From positions 124,001 to 188,000 of the forward strand of contig DASRAU010000015.1 in assembly GCA_035638075.1 (NCBI GenBank): DNA of 64,000 bases. The letters run 5' to 3'. The position numbers and the translations under genes were made by a program. The first letter of the stretch is position 1, and every line of letters begins with the position of its first letter. Of this stretch, positions 8,928-18,041 are shown in pieces. The stretch is from DASRAU01 sp035638075 (GTDB lineage: Bacteria > Acidobacteriota > Polarisedimenticolia > Gp22-AA2). The notes beneath the pieces were generated by a model that was not told the origin of the DNA, searched no databases, and saw only the letters and a program-made list of their open reading frames with translations.

Positions 8928-10244
8928 ATGCCGATCGACCGCTCTCCCGGACTCCAGGACACCGCGATCACCTTCGTCTCGCAGGGCGCGAGCCTCGTGC
9001 TCGGCCTGGCGACGCAGAGCGCCCTCGCCTGGTGGCTCGGCACGGCCGGCCGCGGATCGTACGCGGCGTGCATGGTGTACGTGACCATCCTGAACGTGCT
9101 GTTCGTGGTGGGCTTCGACGTCGCCATCGAGGTGTTCGTGGCGTCGCGGCGCCTGAGCGTGTCGGAGGGGATCACCGACACCTTCGTCTGGGGCACGCTC
9201 TCGAGCGTGCTGGCGGTGGCGGCAGGCTCCGTGGCGCTCCTGTGGCCTTTCCCGCTCTTCGAGAAGGCGTCGCACGCCCAGTTCCTCCTGGCGATCGTCA
9301 CGATGCCCCTGGGCTTCATGGCGATCATCCTGGTGCGCTTCCCCTCCGCCCTCGGGCGCTTCGGCACGGCGGCGGTGGTCAACATCGGGCAGCTCGTCCT
9401 GCAGCTCATCCTGACGCTCGCGTTCGTCGTCGGGCTCGGGTGGGGTGTCGGGGGAGCGATCGCCGCGGGCGCCCTGACCAATGCCGCGGTGCTCGTGGCC
9501 GTGCCCTGGCTCCTCCGGCGGGGCGGCGGCTGGCGCTGGGCCCCGCCGACGATCGAGCGCCTGCGCGCCACCTGGGCCTTCGGCCTGCGCTACTACGTCG
9601 GGAAGATCAGCAACCTGGCGAACGTGGAGATCGGCACGGTGGTCGTCTCGATGTTCGTCGGCCGCGAGGAGATCGGACTGTTCGCCCTGGCGTCCACCGT
9701 CTGCACCCGCGCCGAGTTCGTGCCGAACGTCCTGTCGATGGTGATCCTGCCCCGGGTCGCCTCGGCCGAGGGGGGGCGGCCGGAGCTGGTGGCGCAGTGC
9801 GCCCGCGTGACCGGGGCGACGTGCGGCGTGCTCCTGGGCCTCCTGGTGCTCCTGGCCCACCCCCTCGTGAGAATCCTCTTCTCGCCCGCCTTCCTGCCGG
9901 CGGTGCCGCTGATCCGCATCATCGCGGCCGGGACCCTCATCCGCTGCGTCGCGAAGGTCGTGGTGCCGTACATGGTGAGCCGCAACCGGCCGGGCCTGGC
10001 CTCGGCCTCGGTGTTCGCGGGCATGGTCGTCAACATCGGCGTGATGGTCGCCTTTCTGGAGCGGTTCGGCCTCTGGGCCGCGGCGGCCGGCGTGGCGCTG
10101 GGCCACCTGGTCTCGTCGGCGATCCTGCTCATCGGGTTCCGGTCGATGAGCGGCGTGCCGCTGGGGCGTTTCTGGACGTTCGACCGGCACGACTGGGATC
10201 CGGTGGTGCGCGCCGCCCGGGGTCTCAGGATCGCTGGGCTATAA
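8928..10244 (+). CDS. Wzx-like polysaccharide flippase (MOP superfamily)
   Basis: The 438-residue integral membrane protein has about 12 hydrophobic segments with few charges and short loops, as in Wzx/RfbX oligosaccharide flippases. The opening segment (TAITFVSQGASLVLGLATQ) and the central GLRYYVGKISNLANVEIG match the pattern of this family, in which a lipid-linked repeat unit is moved from the cytoplasmic to the periplasmic face. It heads the sialic-acid-like module and is the only flippase in the window, so it may serve the whole exopolysaccharide locus. The start is ATG 8928 beside a TATAAT. Its TAA stop lies inside the next TATAAT (10240-10245). Confidence 0.85.
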   Translation: MPIDRSPGLQDTAITFVSQGASLVLGLATQSALAWWLGTAGRGSYAACMVYVTILNVLFVVGFDVAIEVFVASRRLSVSEGITDTFVWGTLSSVLAVAAGSVALLWPFPLFEKASHAQFLLAIVTMPLGFMAIILVRFPSALGRFGTAAVVNIGQLVLQLILTLAFVVGLGWGVGGAIAAGALTNAAVLVAVPWLLRRGGGWRWAPPTIERLRATWAFGLRYYVGKISNLANVEIGTVVVSMFVGREEIGLFALASTVCTRAEFVPNVLSMVILPRVASAEGGRPELVAQCARVTGATCGVLLGLLVLLAHPLVRILFSPAFLPAVPLIRIIAAGTLIRCVAKVVVPYMVSRNRPGLASASVFAGMVVNIGVMVAFLERFGLWAAAAGVALGHLVSSAILLIGFRSMSGVPLGRFWTFDRHDWDPVVRAARGLRIAGL

Positions 10245-10245
10245 T
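10240..10245 (+). promoter_or_regulatory. -10 element overlapping the flippase stop codon
   Basis: TATAAT here contains the TAA stop of the flippase gene. It would give the neuB operon its own promoter with a leader of about 60 bases. No clear -35 was seen. Confidence 0.4.
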
Positions 10246-10311
10246 TCCGCTGGCCGCAACCGCCCGATGGACGGACATTTCATCGGCCGGGATGTCCGGG
10301 CAGGAGACCTG

Positions 10312-11193
10312 ATGTCACAGATTCGTAATCCCAAGATCGTGGCGGAAATCGGCTGCAATCACCGGGGCGAGATGGAGACCGCCCGCGAGATGGTGATGGT
10401 GGCCGCGCAGTTCTGCAAGGCCGACGTGATCAAGTTCCAGAAGCGCTGCAACCGGGAGCTCCTGACTCCGGAAGAGTACGACGCGCCGCACCCCAACCCG
10501 GCGAACAGCTATGGGCGCACCTACGGCGAGCACCGCGAGTTCCTGGAGTTCAACGTCGAGCAGCACCGCGAGCTGAAGGCGCTGTGCGAGTCCTTCAAGG
10601 TCGACTGGTCCACGAGCGTCTGGGACCTGACCTCGGCCCGGGAGATCGCCCGGCTCGAGCCCCGGCTCATCAAGGTCCCCTCGGCGTGCAACACCAACCT
10701 CGAGCTGATGGCCCTGCTGTGCGACGCCTACGGGGGCGAGATCCACGTCTCGCTCGGCATGACCACGCGCGCCGAGGAGGAGACGATCGTCTCCCTGCTG
10801 CAGAAGAAGGGGCGGCTCAAGGACACGGTCCTCTACCACTGCGTGTCGGGCTACCCGGTGCCGTTCGAGAGCCTGTACCTCCTCGAGATCCCGCGGCTCG
10901 TCAAGTCGTACGGGTCCGCGGTGAAGAGCATCGGCTACAGCGGCCATCACCTCGGCATCGCCGCCGACGTGGTCGCCTTCGCCCTCGGGGCCGACTGGTT
11001 CGAGCGGCATTTCACCCTCGACCGGACCTGGAAGGGAACGGACCACGCCGCCAGCCTCGAGCCCGACGGGCTGCGTCGCGTCACGCGCGATCTCAAGGCC
11101 AGCGCCCTGGCGCTGCAGCCGCTCGAGACGGACCTGGCGGCGATCGAAGTGGACACCCGCAAGAAGCTGAAGTGGAAGCCCCGGACCGCGTGA
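10312..11193 (+). CDS. neuB: N-acetylneuraminate synthase-like (NeuB), lacking the SAF domain
   Basis: NeuB-type enzymes condense phosphoenolpyruvate with ManNAc (or its 6-phosphate or another hexosamine) to give a nonulosonic acid. The TIM-barrel core is complete: VAEIGCNHRGEMETA near the N-terminus, ADVIKFQKR, LIKVPSACNTNLELM, IGYSGHHLGIAADVVA and the ERHFTLDRTWKGTDHAASL segment. The 293-residue protein stops right after the barrel; the usual SAF (antifreeze-like) domain of about 60 residues is missing, and the sequence after the stop does not encode one in any frame. ATG 10312 is chosen for the GGCAGGAG ribosome-binding site just upstream. The next gene (NeuA-HAD) begins 35 bases later. 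Confidence 0.88.
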   Translation: MSQIRNPKIVAEIGCNHRGEMETAREMVMVAAQFCKADVIKFQKRCNRELLTPEEYDAPHPNPANSYGRTYGEHREFLEFNVEQHRELKALCESFKVDWSTSVWDLTSAREIARLEPRLIKVPSACNTNLELMALLCDAYGGEIHVSLGMTTRAEEETIVSLLQKKGRLKDTVLYHCVSGYPVPFESLYLLEIPRLVKSYGSAVKSIGYSGHHLGIAADVVAFALGADWFERHFTLDRTWKGTDHAASLEPDGLRRVTRDLKASALALQPLETDLAAIEVDTRKKLKWKPRTA

Positions 11194-11227
11194 GCCCGTG
11201 CCCCGGCGCTCCGGTCGCGCCGGCCGC

Positions 11228-12433
11228 ATGACTTCGTCCGTCATCGCCATCATCCCGGCGCGCGGGGGATCGAAGGGGATCCCGCGCAAGAACGTCCTGC
11301 CGCTCCTGGGCCGGCCCCTGCTCGCCCACACCATCGCGCATGCGCGAAGCAGCCCCTCCATCGGCCGGATCTTCGTCTCGACCGACGACGACGAGATCGC
11401 CGCGGTCGCCGAGGCGGCCGGCGCCGAGGTGGTGCGCCGGCCCGCGGCGCTGAGCGGCGACAAGGCGGCCTCCGAGCTGGCGCTCCTGCACGTCCTCGAT
11501 CACCTGCGCGACACCGAGCGCTTCGAGCCCGAGCTGGTGGTGTTCCTCCAGGCGACGTCGCCTTACCGCGGCGACGGGGACGTCGAGGAGGCGATCGCCA
11601 CGCTGCGCCGCGAACGGGCGGACTCGCTCTTCTCCGGCTCGGTGCTCCACGGGTTCGCGTGGCGCGAAGGCGCCGGCCGGCTGGCGCCGTTCAACTACGA
11701 CCCCGTCCGCCGCCCGATGCGGCAGGATCTCACCGAGACCGTGCTGGAGGAGAACGGCTCCATCTACGTCTTCCGGCCGTCGGTGCTCCGGGAGCACGGC
11801 AGCCGGCTCGGCGGCCGCATCGCCGTCTTCCGCCAGGATCCGCTGCACTCGCTGCAGGTGGACGAGCCCGGGGACCTCGAGACCCTCGCGCGGCTGATGG
11901 GCGCGCGCCCGTCCGCCTCCGGGTCCGGAGCACGCGACGCCGCGCTCGCCGCGGTGCGCCTGGTGGTGCTCGACTTCGACGGCGTGCTCACCGACAACCG
12001 CGTGCTGGTCTCGGGAGACGGCGGCGAAGCGGTCTCCTGCCATCGCGGCGACGGCTGGGGCATCCGCGGGCTGCGCGAAGCCGGCCTCGAGGTAATCGTG
12101 CTGTCCACCGAGAAGCACCCGGTGGTGACGGCGCGCTGCCGCAAGCTCGAGGTCGCGTGCCTGCAGGGGATCGCGGACAAGGGCGAGGCCCTGCGGGGAC
12201 TGGCGCGCGAGCGCGGACTGGAGCCGGGCGCCGTCGCCTACGTCGGCAACGACGGCAACGATGCCGGCTGCCTGCGCTTCGCGGGGGTGCCGATCGTGGT
12301 CGCCGACGCCGAGGCGGAGGTCCTGCCGCTGGCCCGCTTCGTCACCACGCGTCCCGGGGGCGCCGGTGCCATCCGCGAGGTCGCCGGCTGGATCCTGTCG
12401 GCGCGTCGAAAAGAGCCGGCCGCCGGCGGATGA
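11228..12433 (+). CDS. CMP-nonulosonate cytidylyltransferase fused to KdsC-like HAD phosphatase
   Basis: The 401-residue two-domain protein begins with a cytidylyltransferase (residues 1 to about 225) containing IIPARGGSKGIPRKN, FLQATSPYR and a late QVDEPGD motif, as in NeuA/CMAS. A HAD domain (about 240-390) follows with VLDFDGVLTDNR (both catalytic Asp present), STEKHPVV and VGNDGNDAGCL, resembling KDO-8-P and KDN-9-P phosphatases. The pairing recalls animal CMAS, where the C-terminal domain is KdsC-like, and certain bacterial fusions. An intact HAD domain suggests the upstream synthase makes a phosphorylated acid that is dephosphorylated here. ATG 11228 starts the conserved domain. The stop overlaps the next gene by 4 bases. 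Confidence 0.88.
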   Translation: MTSSVIAIIPARGGSKGIPRKNVLPLLGRPLLAHTIAHARSSPSIGRIFVSTDDDEIAAVAEAAGAEVVRRPAALSGDKAASELALLHVLDHLRDTERFEPELVVFLQATSPYRGDGDVEEAIATLRRERADSLFSGSVLHGFAWREGAGRLAPFNYDPVRRPMRQDLTETVLEENGSIYVFRPSVLREHGSRLGGRIAVFRQDPLHSLQVDEPGDLETLARLMGARPSASGSGARDAALAAVRLVVLDFDGVLTDNRVLVSGDGGEAVSCHRGDGWGIRGLREAGLEVIVLSTEKHPVVTARCRKLEVACLQGIADKGEALRGLARERGLEPGAVAYVGNDGNDAGCLRFAGVPIVVADAEAEVLPLARFVTTRPGGAGAIREVAGWILSARRKEPAAGG

Positions 12434-13707
12434 TCCCCGGCGCCACCGCCGACCGGACCGAAGCGTCGCCGCGCCCGGCCGTGCGCTTCGGCTTCGTCCC
12501 CAGCAACAGCTCGCAGGTCGGGAAGTTCCGGCCGCTGATGGACGCGCTGCGCCGTCGCGGCGACGAGGTGGTGCTCCTCGACGTGGACACGGCGAACGGC
12601 GCCGCCTTCGCCGCCCGGCCGCAGATCGAATCCTCCGGGTACCCGAGCGAGGCGCTCGCGCCCGTGTCGCTCGATCCCGATGCCCACTGGGTGCTGCAGG
12701 CCCTCAAGCGCGGCGCCATCGAGCGGGCCTTCGACGACCTCCTGGTGCGCAGCGCCGTCGACGTCCTCGTCTTCGGCTACGACTCCTTCGCGGTCGCCCG
12801 CGCCTTCGTGCGCGTCGGGAAGCAGCACGATCTGCCCACGGTGCTCATCCCCGACGGCCTGGTGGTCCCGGCCAATCCGCGCTACCGCCGCAATCCCCTC
12901 GCCGTCGTCCGGGACGGCGTCGTCGAGACCCTGCTGCGCGCGCTCGGGGCCGGCAGCGGGAGGGGACGGAGCGGGGTGGACGCCGTCCTGGTGATGAACT
13001 CCATGGGCCGCGAGGCGCTGGTGTCGGGCGGCGTGCCGCCGGAGACGATCCACGTCGTCGGTTCGCCCGAATACGAGGCGCTGGCGGCCCGCGTCCGGAG
13101 CGTGGACGAGGCGGGCGAGGCGGAGGCGGTGCGGGCGCGCCTGGGACTCGATCGCCGGCCGGTGATCCTGTTCGCGCACCAGGACCTGCACGGCATCGAG
13201 CGCGGCGTGGTCCGCACGCTCGTCGAGGCGGGCCGGCGCGCCGGCGCGATCGTGCTCGTCAAGCTGCACCCGCGCGCCTCGGAGCGGGCGGCGGACTGGA
13301 TCCTCTGGGCGGAGCGCGAGGGGATCGGGCCGAAGGACGCGGTGTTCGTCGGCGCGCAGTGCACCTCGATCGAGGCGGTGCGCGTCGCCGCCATCTGCGT
13401 CACCGCTTACAGCACCGTGTGTCTCGAGGCGTTCGTGTGCGGGCGGCCGGTGGTCATCGTCCAGTACGCCAACGTGCCGTACGCGCTGCCGTACGCCGCC
13501 CGCTACGGTGCGGTCCTGGACGCCGGCAACCCGGCCGAGCTGGTCCGCGAGGTCTTCGCGGTGCTGCGGGACCCGGGGGTCCGCGACCGGCTCGAGGCGG
13601 CGCGGCCGCGCGCCATCGCGGGAGAGCTGGGGGGGCTCGACGGCGGCAGCGTCGAGCGCATGCTGCAGGCGATCGACGCGCTGCGCGCGCGCCCGCCGCT
13701 CAGCTGA
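12430..13707 (+). CDS. GT-B fold protein, putative glycosyltransferase or sugar epimerase of the nonulosonate module
   Basis: The 425-residue soluble protein has a two-Rossmann GT-B layout. The N-terminal half opens with FGFVPSNSSQVGKFRPLMDAL; the C-terminal half has VILFAHQDLHG, VLVKLHPRA and a nucleotide-sugar-binding-like stretch ending in EAFVCGRPVVIVQY. This resembles the superfamily containing UDP-GlcNAc 2-epimerases, CDP-glycerol transferases and capsule transferases, but I cannot assign a substrate. Its position directly after neuB and neuA (ATGA overlap) makes a nonulosonate transferase or a NeuC-like epimerase the two leading options. The last 8 bases overlap the convergent acyl-CoA dehydrogenase gene. 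Confidence 0.6.
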   Translation: MIPGATADRTEASPRPAVRFGFVPSNSSQVGKFRPLMDALRRRGDEVVLLDVDTANGAAFAARPQIESSGYPSEALAPVSLDPDAHWVLQALKRGAIERAFDDLLVRSAVDVLVFGYDSFAVARAFVRVGKQHDLPTVLIPDGLVVPANPRYRRNPLAVVRDGVVETLLRALGAGSGRGRSGVDAVLVMNSMGREALVSGGVPPETIHVVGSPEYEALAARVRSVDEAGEAEAVRARLGLDRRPVILFAHQDLHGIERGVVRTLVEAGRRAGAIVLVKLHPRASERAADWILWAEREGIGPKDAVFVGAQCTSIEAVRVAAICVTAYSTVCLEAFVCGRPVVIVQYANVPYALPYAARYGAVLDAGNPAELVREVFAVLRDPGVRDRLEAARPRAIAGELGGLDGGSVERMLQAIDALRARPPLS

Positions 13708-14872
13708 AGGCGGAGATCCCGGTCAGCGCCTCGCCCACGATCAGCGTGTGGATGTCGTGGGTGCCCTCGTAGGTGTAGACCGCCTCGATGTTGCAGAAGT
13801 GCCGTCCCGCCTGGAACTCGTCGGCGATGCCGTTGGCTCCCAGCATCTCCCGGGCGAGACGCGCCGCCTCGCGCGCCAGCCAGATGTTGTTCCGCTTGGC
13901 GAGGGAGATCTGCACGGCGGTGGCGCGGCCGTCGTCCTTGAGGCGGCCGAGGCGCCACGCCAGGAGCTGCGCCTTGGTGATCTCGCTCGCCATCCAGACG
14001 AGCTTCTCCTGCTGCAGCTGGAAGCCGGCGATCGGTTTGCCGAAGGCGATGCGGGTCTTGCCGTAGGTCAGCGCCTCGTCGTACACCGCCAGGGCCGATC
14101 CGACGCCGCCCCAGGCGATGCCGTAGCGCGCCTGGTTCAGGCACATCAGCGCGTTCTTCAGGCCGACCGTCCCGGGCAGGAGACTCGTCTCCGGCACGGC
14201 GCAGTCCTGGAAGATGAGCTCGGACGTCACCGAGGCGCGCAGCGAGAACTTTCCCTGGTGGTCGCGGGTCGTGAAGCCGGGCGTGCCGCGCTCGACCAGG
14301 AAGCCGCGCACCACGGAGTCGTCGCAGCGCGCCCAGACCACGGCCACGTCGGCGATCGAGCCGTTGGTGATCCACGCCTTGGCGCCGTTGAGGACGTAGC
14401 CGTCGCCGCGCCGCGCGGCGCGCGTCCGCATCCGGCCCGGGTCGCTGCCGGCGTCCGGCTCGGTCAGGCCGAAGCAGCCGATCGCCTCGCCCTTCGCCAG
14501 GCGCGGCAGCCAGCGCTCCTTCTGCGCCTCCGAGCCGAAGGCATGGATCGGATACATCACGAGGGCTCCCTGCACCGACACGAAGGAGCGCAGCCCGCTG
14601 TCGCCGCGCTCGAGCTCCTGCATGATGAGCCCGTAGGCGACGTTGTTGAGGCCGGCGCAGCCGTACCCGTGCAGGTTGGCGCCGAACACGCCGAGGTCCG
14701 CCATCACGGGGATGAGGTCGGTCGGGAAGGTGCCGGCCCGGAAGTGCTCCTCGATGACCGGCAGGACGCGCTCGGTGACGAAGGCGCGCACGGTGTCGCG
14801 CACCAGGCGCTCCTCCTCGGCGAACAGGTCGTCGAGGGCCAGCAGGTCGAGGGCCTTGAAGGCTTTGGTCAC
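13700..14872 (-). CDS. gcdH: Glutaryl-CoA dehydrogenase-like acyl-CoA dehydrogenase
   Basis: This FAD enzyme of 390 residues has the acyl-CoA dehydrogenase pattern: an N-terminal helical domain, the CFGLTEPDAGSDP flavin-binding motif, a beta domain, and the C-terminal YTYEGTHDIHTLI motif with the catalytic base at E369. That last motif and GYGCAG near residue 70 are characteristic of glutaryl-CoA dehydrogenases, which oxidise and decarboxylate glutaryl-CoA to crotonyl-CoA in lysine and tryptophan breakdown. A GTG start at 14872 lies 10 bases after the thiolase stop, so the pair forms an operon. Another short-chain acyl-CoA substrate cannot be excluded. Confidence 0.88.
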   Translation of the reverse strand: MTKAFKALDLLALDDLFAEEERLVRDTVRAFVTERVLPVIEEHFRAGTFPTDLIPVMADLGVFGANLHGYGCAGLNNVAYGLIMQELERGDSGLRSFVSVQGALVMYPIHAFGSEAQKERWLPRLAKGEAIGCFGLTEPDAGSDPGRMRTRAARRGDGYVLNGAKAWITNGSIADVAVVWARCDDSVVRGFLVERGTPGFTTRDHQGKFSLRASVTSELIFQDCAVPETSLLPGTVGLKNALMCLNQARYGIAWGGVGSALAVYDEALTYGKTRIAFGKPIAGFQLQQEKLVWMASEITKAQLLAWRLGRLKDDGRATAVQISLAKRNNIWLAREAARLAREMLGANGIADEFQAGRHFCNIEAVYTYEGTHDIHTLIVGEALTGISAFS

Positions 14873-14882
14873 GCGCGCGTCC

Positions 14883-16076
14883 TCACGAGTGCGACGACTC
14901 GAACAGCGCCGCGATCCCCTGGCCGCCGCTGATGCACAGGGTGGCGAGACCGCGCCGGGCGTTGCGCCGCCGCATCGCGTGCAGGAGCGTCGCGACGATG
15001 CGCGCCCCGCTGGCGCCGATGGGGTGGCCGACGGCGATGGCGCCGCCCTGCACGTTGACGCGCGCCAGATCGAGCTCGAGGTCCCGGGCGCAGGCGAGCA
15101 CCTGCACGGCGAAGGCCTCGTTCAATTCGACGAGATCGATGTCGCCGAGACCGAGGCCGGTGCGCTTCAGGAGGTCGCGCACCGCCGGCACCGGCCCGAT
15201 GCCCATGATCTCGGGCGGGACGCCGGCCACCGCCCAGGCGGTCAGCCGGGCCATCGGGACGACGCCGCGCCTGCGGGCTTCCTCTTCGTTGAGGACGACG
15301 CAGGCCGCCGCCCCGTCCACGAGACCGGAGGAGTTGCCGGCGTGCACGGTGCCGTTCTTGCGGAACACCGGCGGCAGCGAGGCGAGCGATTCCGCCGTGA
15401 CGCCGTCGCGGGGATGCTCGTCGGCTTTGAACAGGACGGTGCCCTTCGGTCCCGGCACCGGCACCGGAACGATCTCGTCGTCGAAGAGGCCGGCCCGGCG
15501 CGCCTCCTCGCAGCGGTTCTGGCTCGTCGCCGCGAAGCGGTCCTGCGCCGCGCGATCGATGCCGTAGCGATCCGCCAGGGTCTCGGCGGTCTCGCCCATC
15601 ACCTGCTCGCAGAGCGGACAGAGGAAGCCGTCGCGGTACATGGCGTCGGTGACCCGCTGGTTCCCCATCTTGTGACCGAAGCGGACCTCTTCGAGCAGGT
15701 AGGGGACGCGGCTCATCGCCTCGACGCCGCCCGCCAGCACGATGTCGCGCTCGCCCGCGACGATGCTCTGCGCCGCCGTCAGGATCGCCCGCAGGCCCGA
15801 GCCGCACGCCATGTTGATGGTGTACGCAGGCGAGGTGACGGGGATCCCGGTGCGATATGCGATCTGGCGGGCGGGGTTCGGCCCGACACCGGCGGGACGC
15901 GCGTGACCCATCAGCGTTTCCTGGATGTCGGCAGGCACGAGGCCGGCGCGCCGGATGGCCTCCGCGGCGGCGACGGCGCCGATCTCCGGCGCCGTCAGCG
16001 ACGCGAGGGATCCTCCGAACCGCCCGAAGGGGGTCCGCACGGCTCCCGCGATGACGATGTTCCGGGTGTGGGGCAC
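14883..16076 (-). CDS. Acetyl-CoA acetyltransferase (thiolase)
   Basis: The 397-residue type II thiolase contains all catalytic elements: nucleophile C91 in NMACGSGLRA, NEAFA, H351 in GGAIAVGHPIGASG and C381 in CISGGQG. It condenses or cleaves acetoacetyl-CoA-type substrates. Pairing with the glutaryl-CoA dehydrogenase suggests catabolism: crotonyl-CoA to hydroxybutyryl-CoA to acetoacetyl-CoA to two acetyl-CoA. The hydratase and the hydroxyacyl dehydrogenase are not in the window. GTG 16076 is the start, with GGAG about 9 bases upstream and a TATAAA element at 16106-16111 (minus). Confidence 0.92.
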   Translation of the reverse strand: MPHTRNIVIAGAVRTPFGRFGGSLASLTAPEIGAVAAAEAIRRAGLVPADIQETLMGHARPAGVGPNPARQIAYRTGIPVTSPAYTINMACGSGLRAILTAAQSIVAGERDIVLAGGVEAMSRVPYLLEEVRFGHKMGNQRVTDAMYRDGFLCPLCEQVMGETAETLADRYGIDRAAQDRFAATSQNRCEEARRAGLFDDEIVPVPVPGPKGTVLFKADEHPRDGVTAESLASLPPVFRKNGTVHAGNSSGLVDGAAACVVLNEEEARRRGVVPMARLTAWAVAGVPPEIMGIGPVPAVRDLLKRTGLGLGDIDLVELNEAFAVQVLACARDLELDLARVNVQGGAIAVGHPIGASGARIVATLLHAMRRRNARRGLATLCISGGQGIAALFESSHS

Positions 16077-16120
16077 GGTGATGCGATCTCCGGCAGGAAG
16101 ACCGATTTATACCACAGCGG

Positions 16121-18028
16121 TCAGGCGACCTCGTCGAGCGTCTGGTCGCGCGTCAGGTCGCCGTCCACGAACATGCGGAACCACAGCTCGAGCCACAGCA
16201 GGGTCCAGAGGATCGCCTGGTGATCGGCGCCGGCGGCGTGCTCGCGCAGCAGGGCGGCGATGCGCTCGCCGTTCAGGATGCCGCGCTGCTTCAACCGCGG
16301 GCCGGTCAGGATGCGCTCGGTGGCCGGCCACAGCGGGCCGCGCAGCCACTCCGCCACCGGAATGGCGAAGCCCTGCTTGCGCCGGTAGATGACCGAGGGA
16401 GGCACGAAGCGGGACGCGAGTTTCTTGAGGAGGTGCTTCGGCTCCAGGCGCTTCATCTTGAGGTCGCCGGGCACGGTGGCCATGAGCTCCACGACGCGGT
16501 GATCGAGGAGGGGCGATCGGGCCTCGAGGGAATGCGCCATCGAGGCGATGTCCATCTTCACCAGGAGGTCGTCCGGGAGGTAGGTCTCGAGGCCGAGCGC
16601 CAGGGCGCGGTCGAGCTCCTCGGCGCCGTCGGCGGTCGCGTAGGCCTCCTGGGCCGACTGGTCGAGGCGCAGGCTCAGGGTCTTCGCGAAGGCCGGATCG
16701 AGCAGCCCGTCGAGATCCGCCTCGGGGCTGAGTCCCCAGATCCAGGGCGCCCGGCGGGGATCGCGGTTGCCCCAGCGGATCAGGAACTTCCCGAGGGCGC
16801 GCGCCGGGCCGGGACCGGCCCGGGCGAGCGGCGGGGCGAGCGGCGCCAGCGCCTGCCGCAGCGGACCCGGGACAAGACCCCGGTACACGTCGGCGCAGCG
16901 GGCCGCCAGGTGCCAGTGGTACCCGGTGAAGCTCTCGTCGCCGCCGTCGCCGTTCAAAGCCACGGTGACGTCCCGTCGCGCGGCCTCGCTCACGTAGTAG
17001 CTCGGCACCGCGGAGGAATCGGCGAACGGCTCGCCGTAATGCCAGACGAGCCGCGGGAGGATCTCCGACGTGTGCGGCTCGATGGCCAGGTCGTTGTGAT
17101 CGGTCCCGAGGTGCCGGGCCACGAGGCGGGCATAAGGGCCCTCGTCGATCCCCGCCGAAGGCATGGAGACCGTGAACGTCCGGACGCGGCCGCCCTCCGC
17201 CGCCATGAAGGCCGTCACGATGCTGGAATCGACGCCGCCGCTCAGGAAGGCTCCGAGGGGCACGTCGCTGATCAGGCGGCGGCGCACCGCGTCGCGGAGC
17301 AGGGGCTCGAGCTCCTCGAGGGTCTCCGCCTCGCTGCGGGGCCGCTTGACCGCGAAGGAGGGACGGAAATAGCGCCAGGCCCGCGCGCCCTGGGCGTCGA
17401 ATGTCAGGCAGGTGGCCGGCGGAACCTTCTGCACGCCGCGAAAGATGCTGGTGGTGCCGGGCACCACGCGGTAGACCAGGTAGAGCGGGATGGCCCCGGG
17501 GTCCACCTCCGGGCGCGACGACAGCCCGCGCAGGAGCGCGTGCAGCTCGGAGGCGAACACCACCTCGCCGTTCCGGTCGGAATAGAAGATCGGTTTCTTG
17601 CCGAACCGATCGCGCACGAGATGAAGGCGCCGGGCGCCCGCGTCCCACAGGGCGATCGCGAACATCCCGTGGAGCATGGGGAAGACGTCGGGCCCCCACT
17701 GCCGGTAGCCCTCGAGGATCACCTCGGTGTCGCTGCGGGTCCTGAAGGTCCGGCCGAGTCCCTGCAGGCGCGCGCGCAGGTCCTGGAAGTTGTAGATCTC
17801 CCCGTTGAAGATGAGGACGACCGACCCGTCGTCGGAGCGCATCGGCTGGTTCGCGGCGGGCGACAGATCGATGATGGCCAGCCGGTTGAAGCCCAGCGCC
17901 ACGGTGGTTTCGGCGTAGAGGCCGTCGGAGTCGGGGCCGCGGTGACGCTGGTCGTCGCGCATCGCCAGCACGCGGCCGGAGTCGACCGGTGTCGATCCGC
18001 GCGTCATGATCCCGGAAATCCCGCACAT
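16121..18028 (-). CDS. asnB: Asparagine synthase-like amidotransferase of the exopolysaccharide locus
   Basis: The 635-residue protein has an N-terminal class II glutaminase domain (nucleophile C2 in MCGISGIM, RHRGPDSDG, FNGEIYN) and an ATP-pyrophosphatase synthetase domain with the PP-loop LSGGVDSS at about 262-269 and LNGDGGDESFTGY. Length and domain order match AsnB. Proteins of this type in exosortase/PEP-CTERM polysaccharide loci are thought to amidate sugar acids or other glycan parts, and the neighbouring deacetylase (10 bases upstream) points to such a role here rather than asparagine supply. ATG 18028 is almost at the predicted transcription start from TAGAAT at 18036-18041. Confidence 0.88.
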   Translation of the reverse strand: MCGISGIMTRGSTPVDSGRVLAMRDDQRHRGPDSDGLYAETTVALGFNRLAIIDLSPAANQPMRSDDGSVVLIFNGEIYNFQDLRARLQGLGRTFRTRSDTEVILEGYRQWGPDVFPMLHGMFAIALWDAGARRLHLVRDRFGKKPIFYSDRNGEVVFASELHALLRGLSSRPEVDPGAIPLYLVYRVVPGTTSIFRGVQKVPPATCLTFDAQGARAWRYFRPSFAVKRPRSEAETLEELEPLLRDAVRRRLISDVPLGAFLSGGVDSSIVTAFMAAEGGRVRTFTVSMPSAGIDEGPYARLVARHLGTDHNDLAIEPHTSEILPRLVWHYGEPFADSSAVPSYYVSEAARRDVTVALNGDGGDESFTGYHWHLAARCADVYRGLVPGPLRQALAPLAPPLARAGPGPARALGKFLIRWGNRDPRRAPWIWGLSPEADLDGLLDPAFAKTLSLRLDQSAQEAYATADGAEELDRALALGLETYLPDDLLVKMDIASMAHSLEARSPLLDHRVVELMATVPGDLKMKRLEPKHLLKKLASRFVPPSVIYRRKQGFAIPVAEWLRGPLWPATERILTGPRLKQRGILNGERIAALLREHAAGADHQAILWTLLWLELWFRMFVDGDLTRDQTLDEVA

Positions 18029-18035
18029 GGCCGTG

Positions 18036-18041
18036 ATTCTA
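18036..18041 (-). promoter_or_regulatory. -10 element overlapping the deacetylase stop, leaderless asnB start
   Basis: TAGAAT on the minus strand includes the TAG stop of the deacetylase and lies 7 bases before the asnB ATG. It predicts a leaderless or nearly leaderless internal transcript. Confidence 0.4.
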
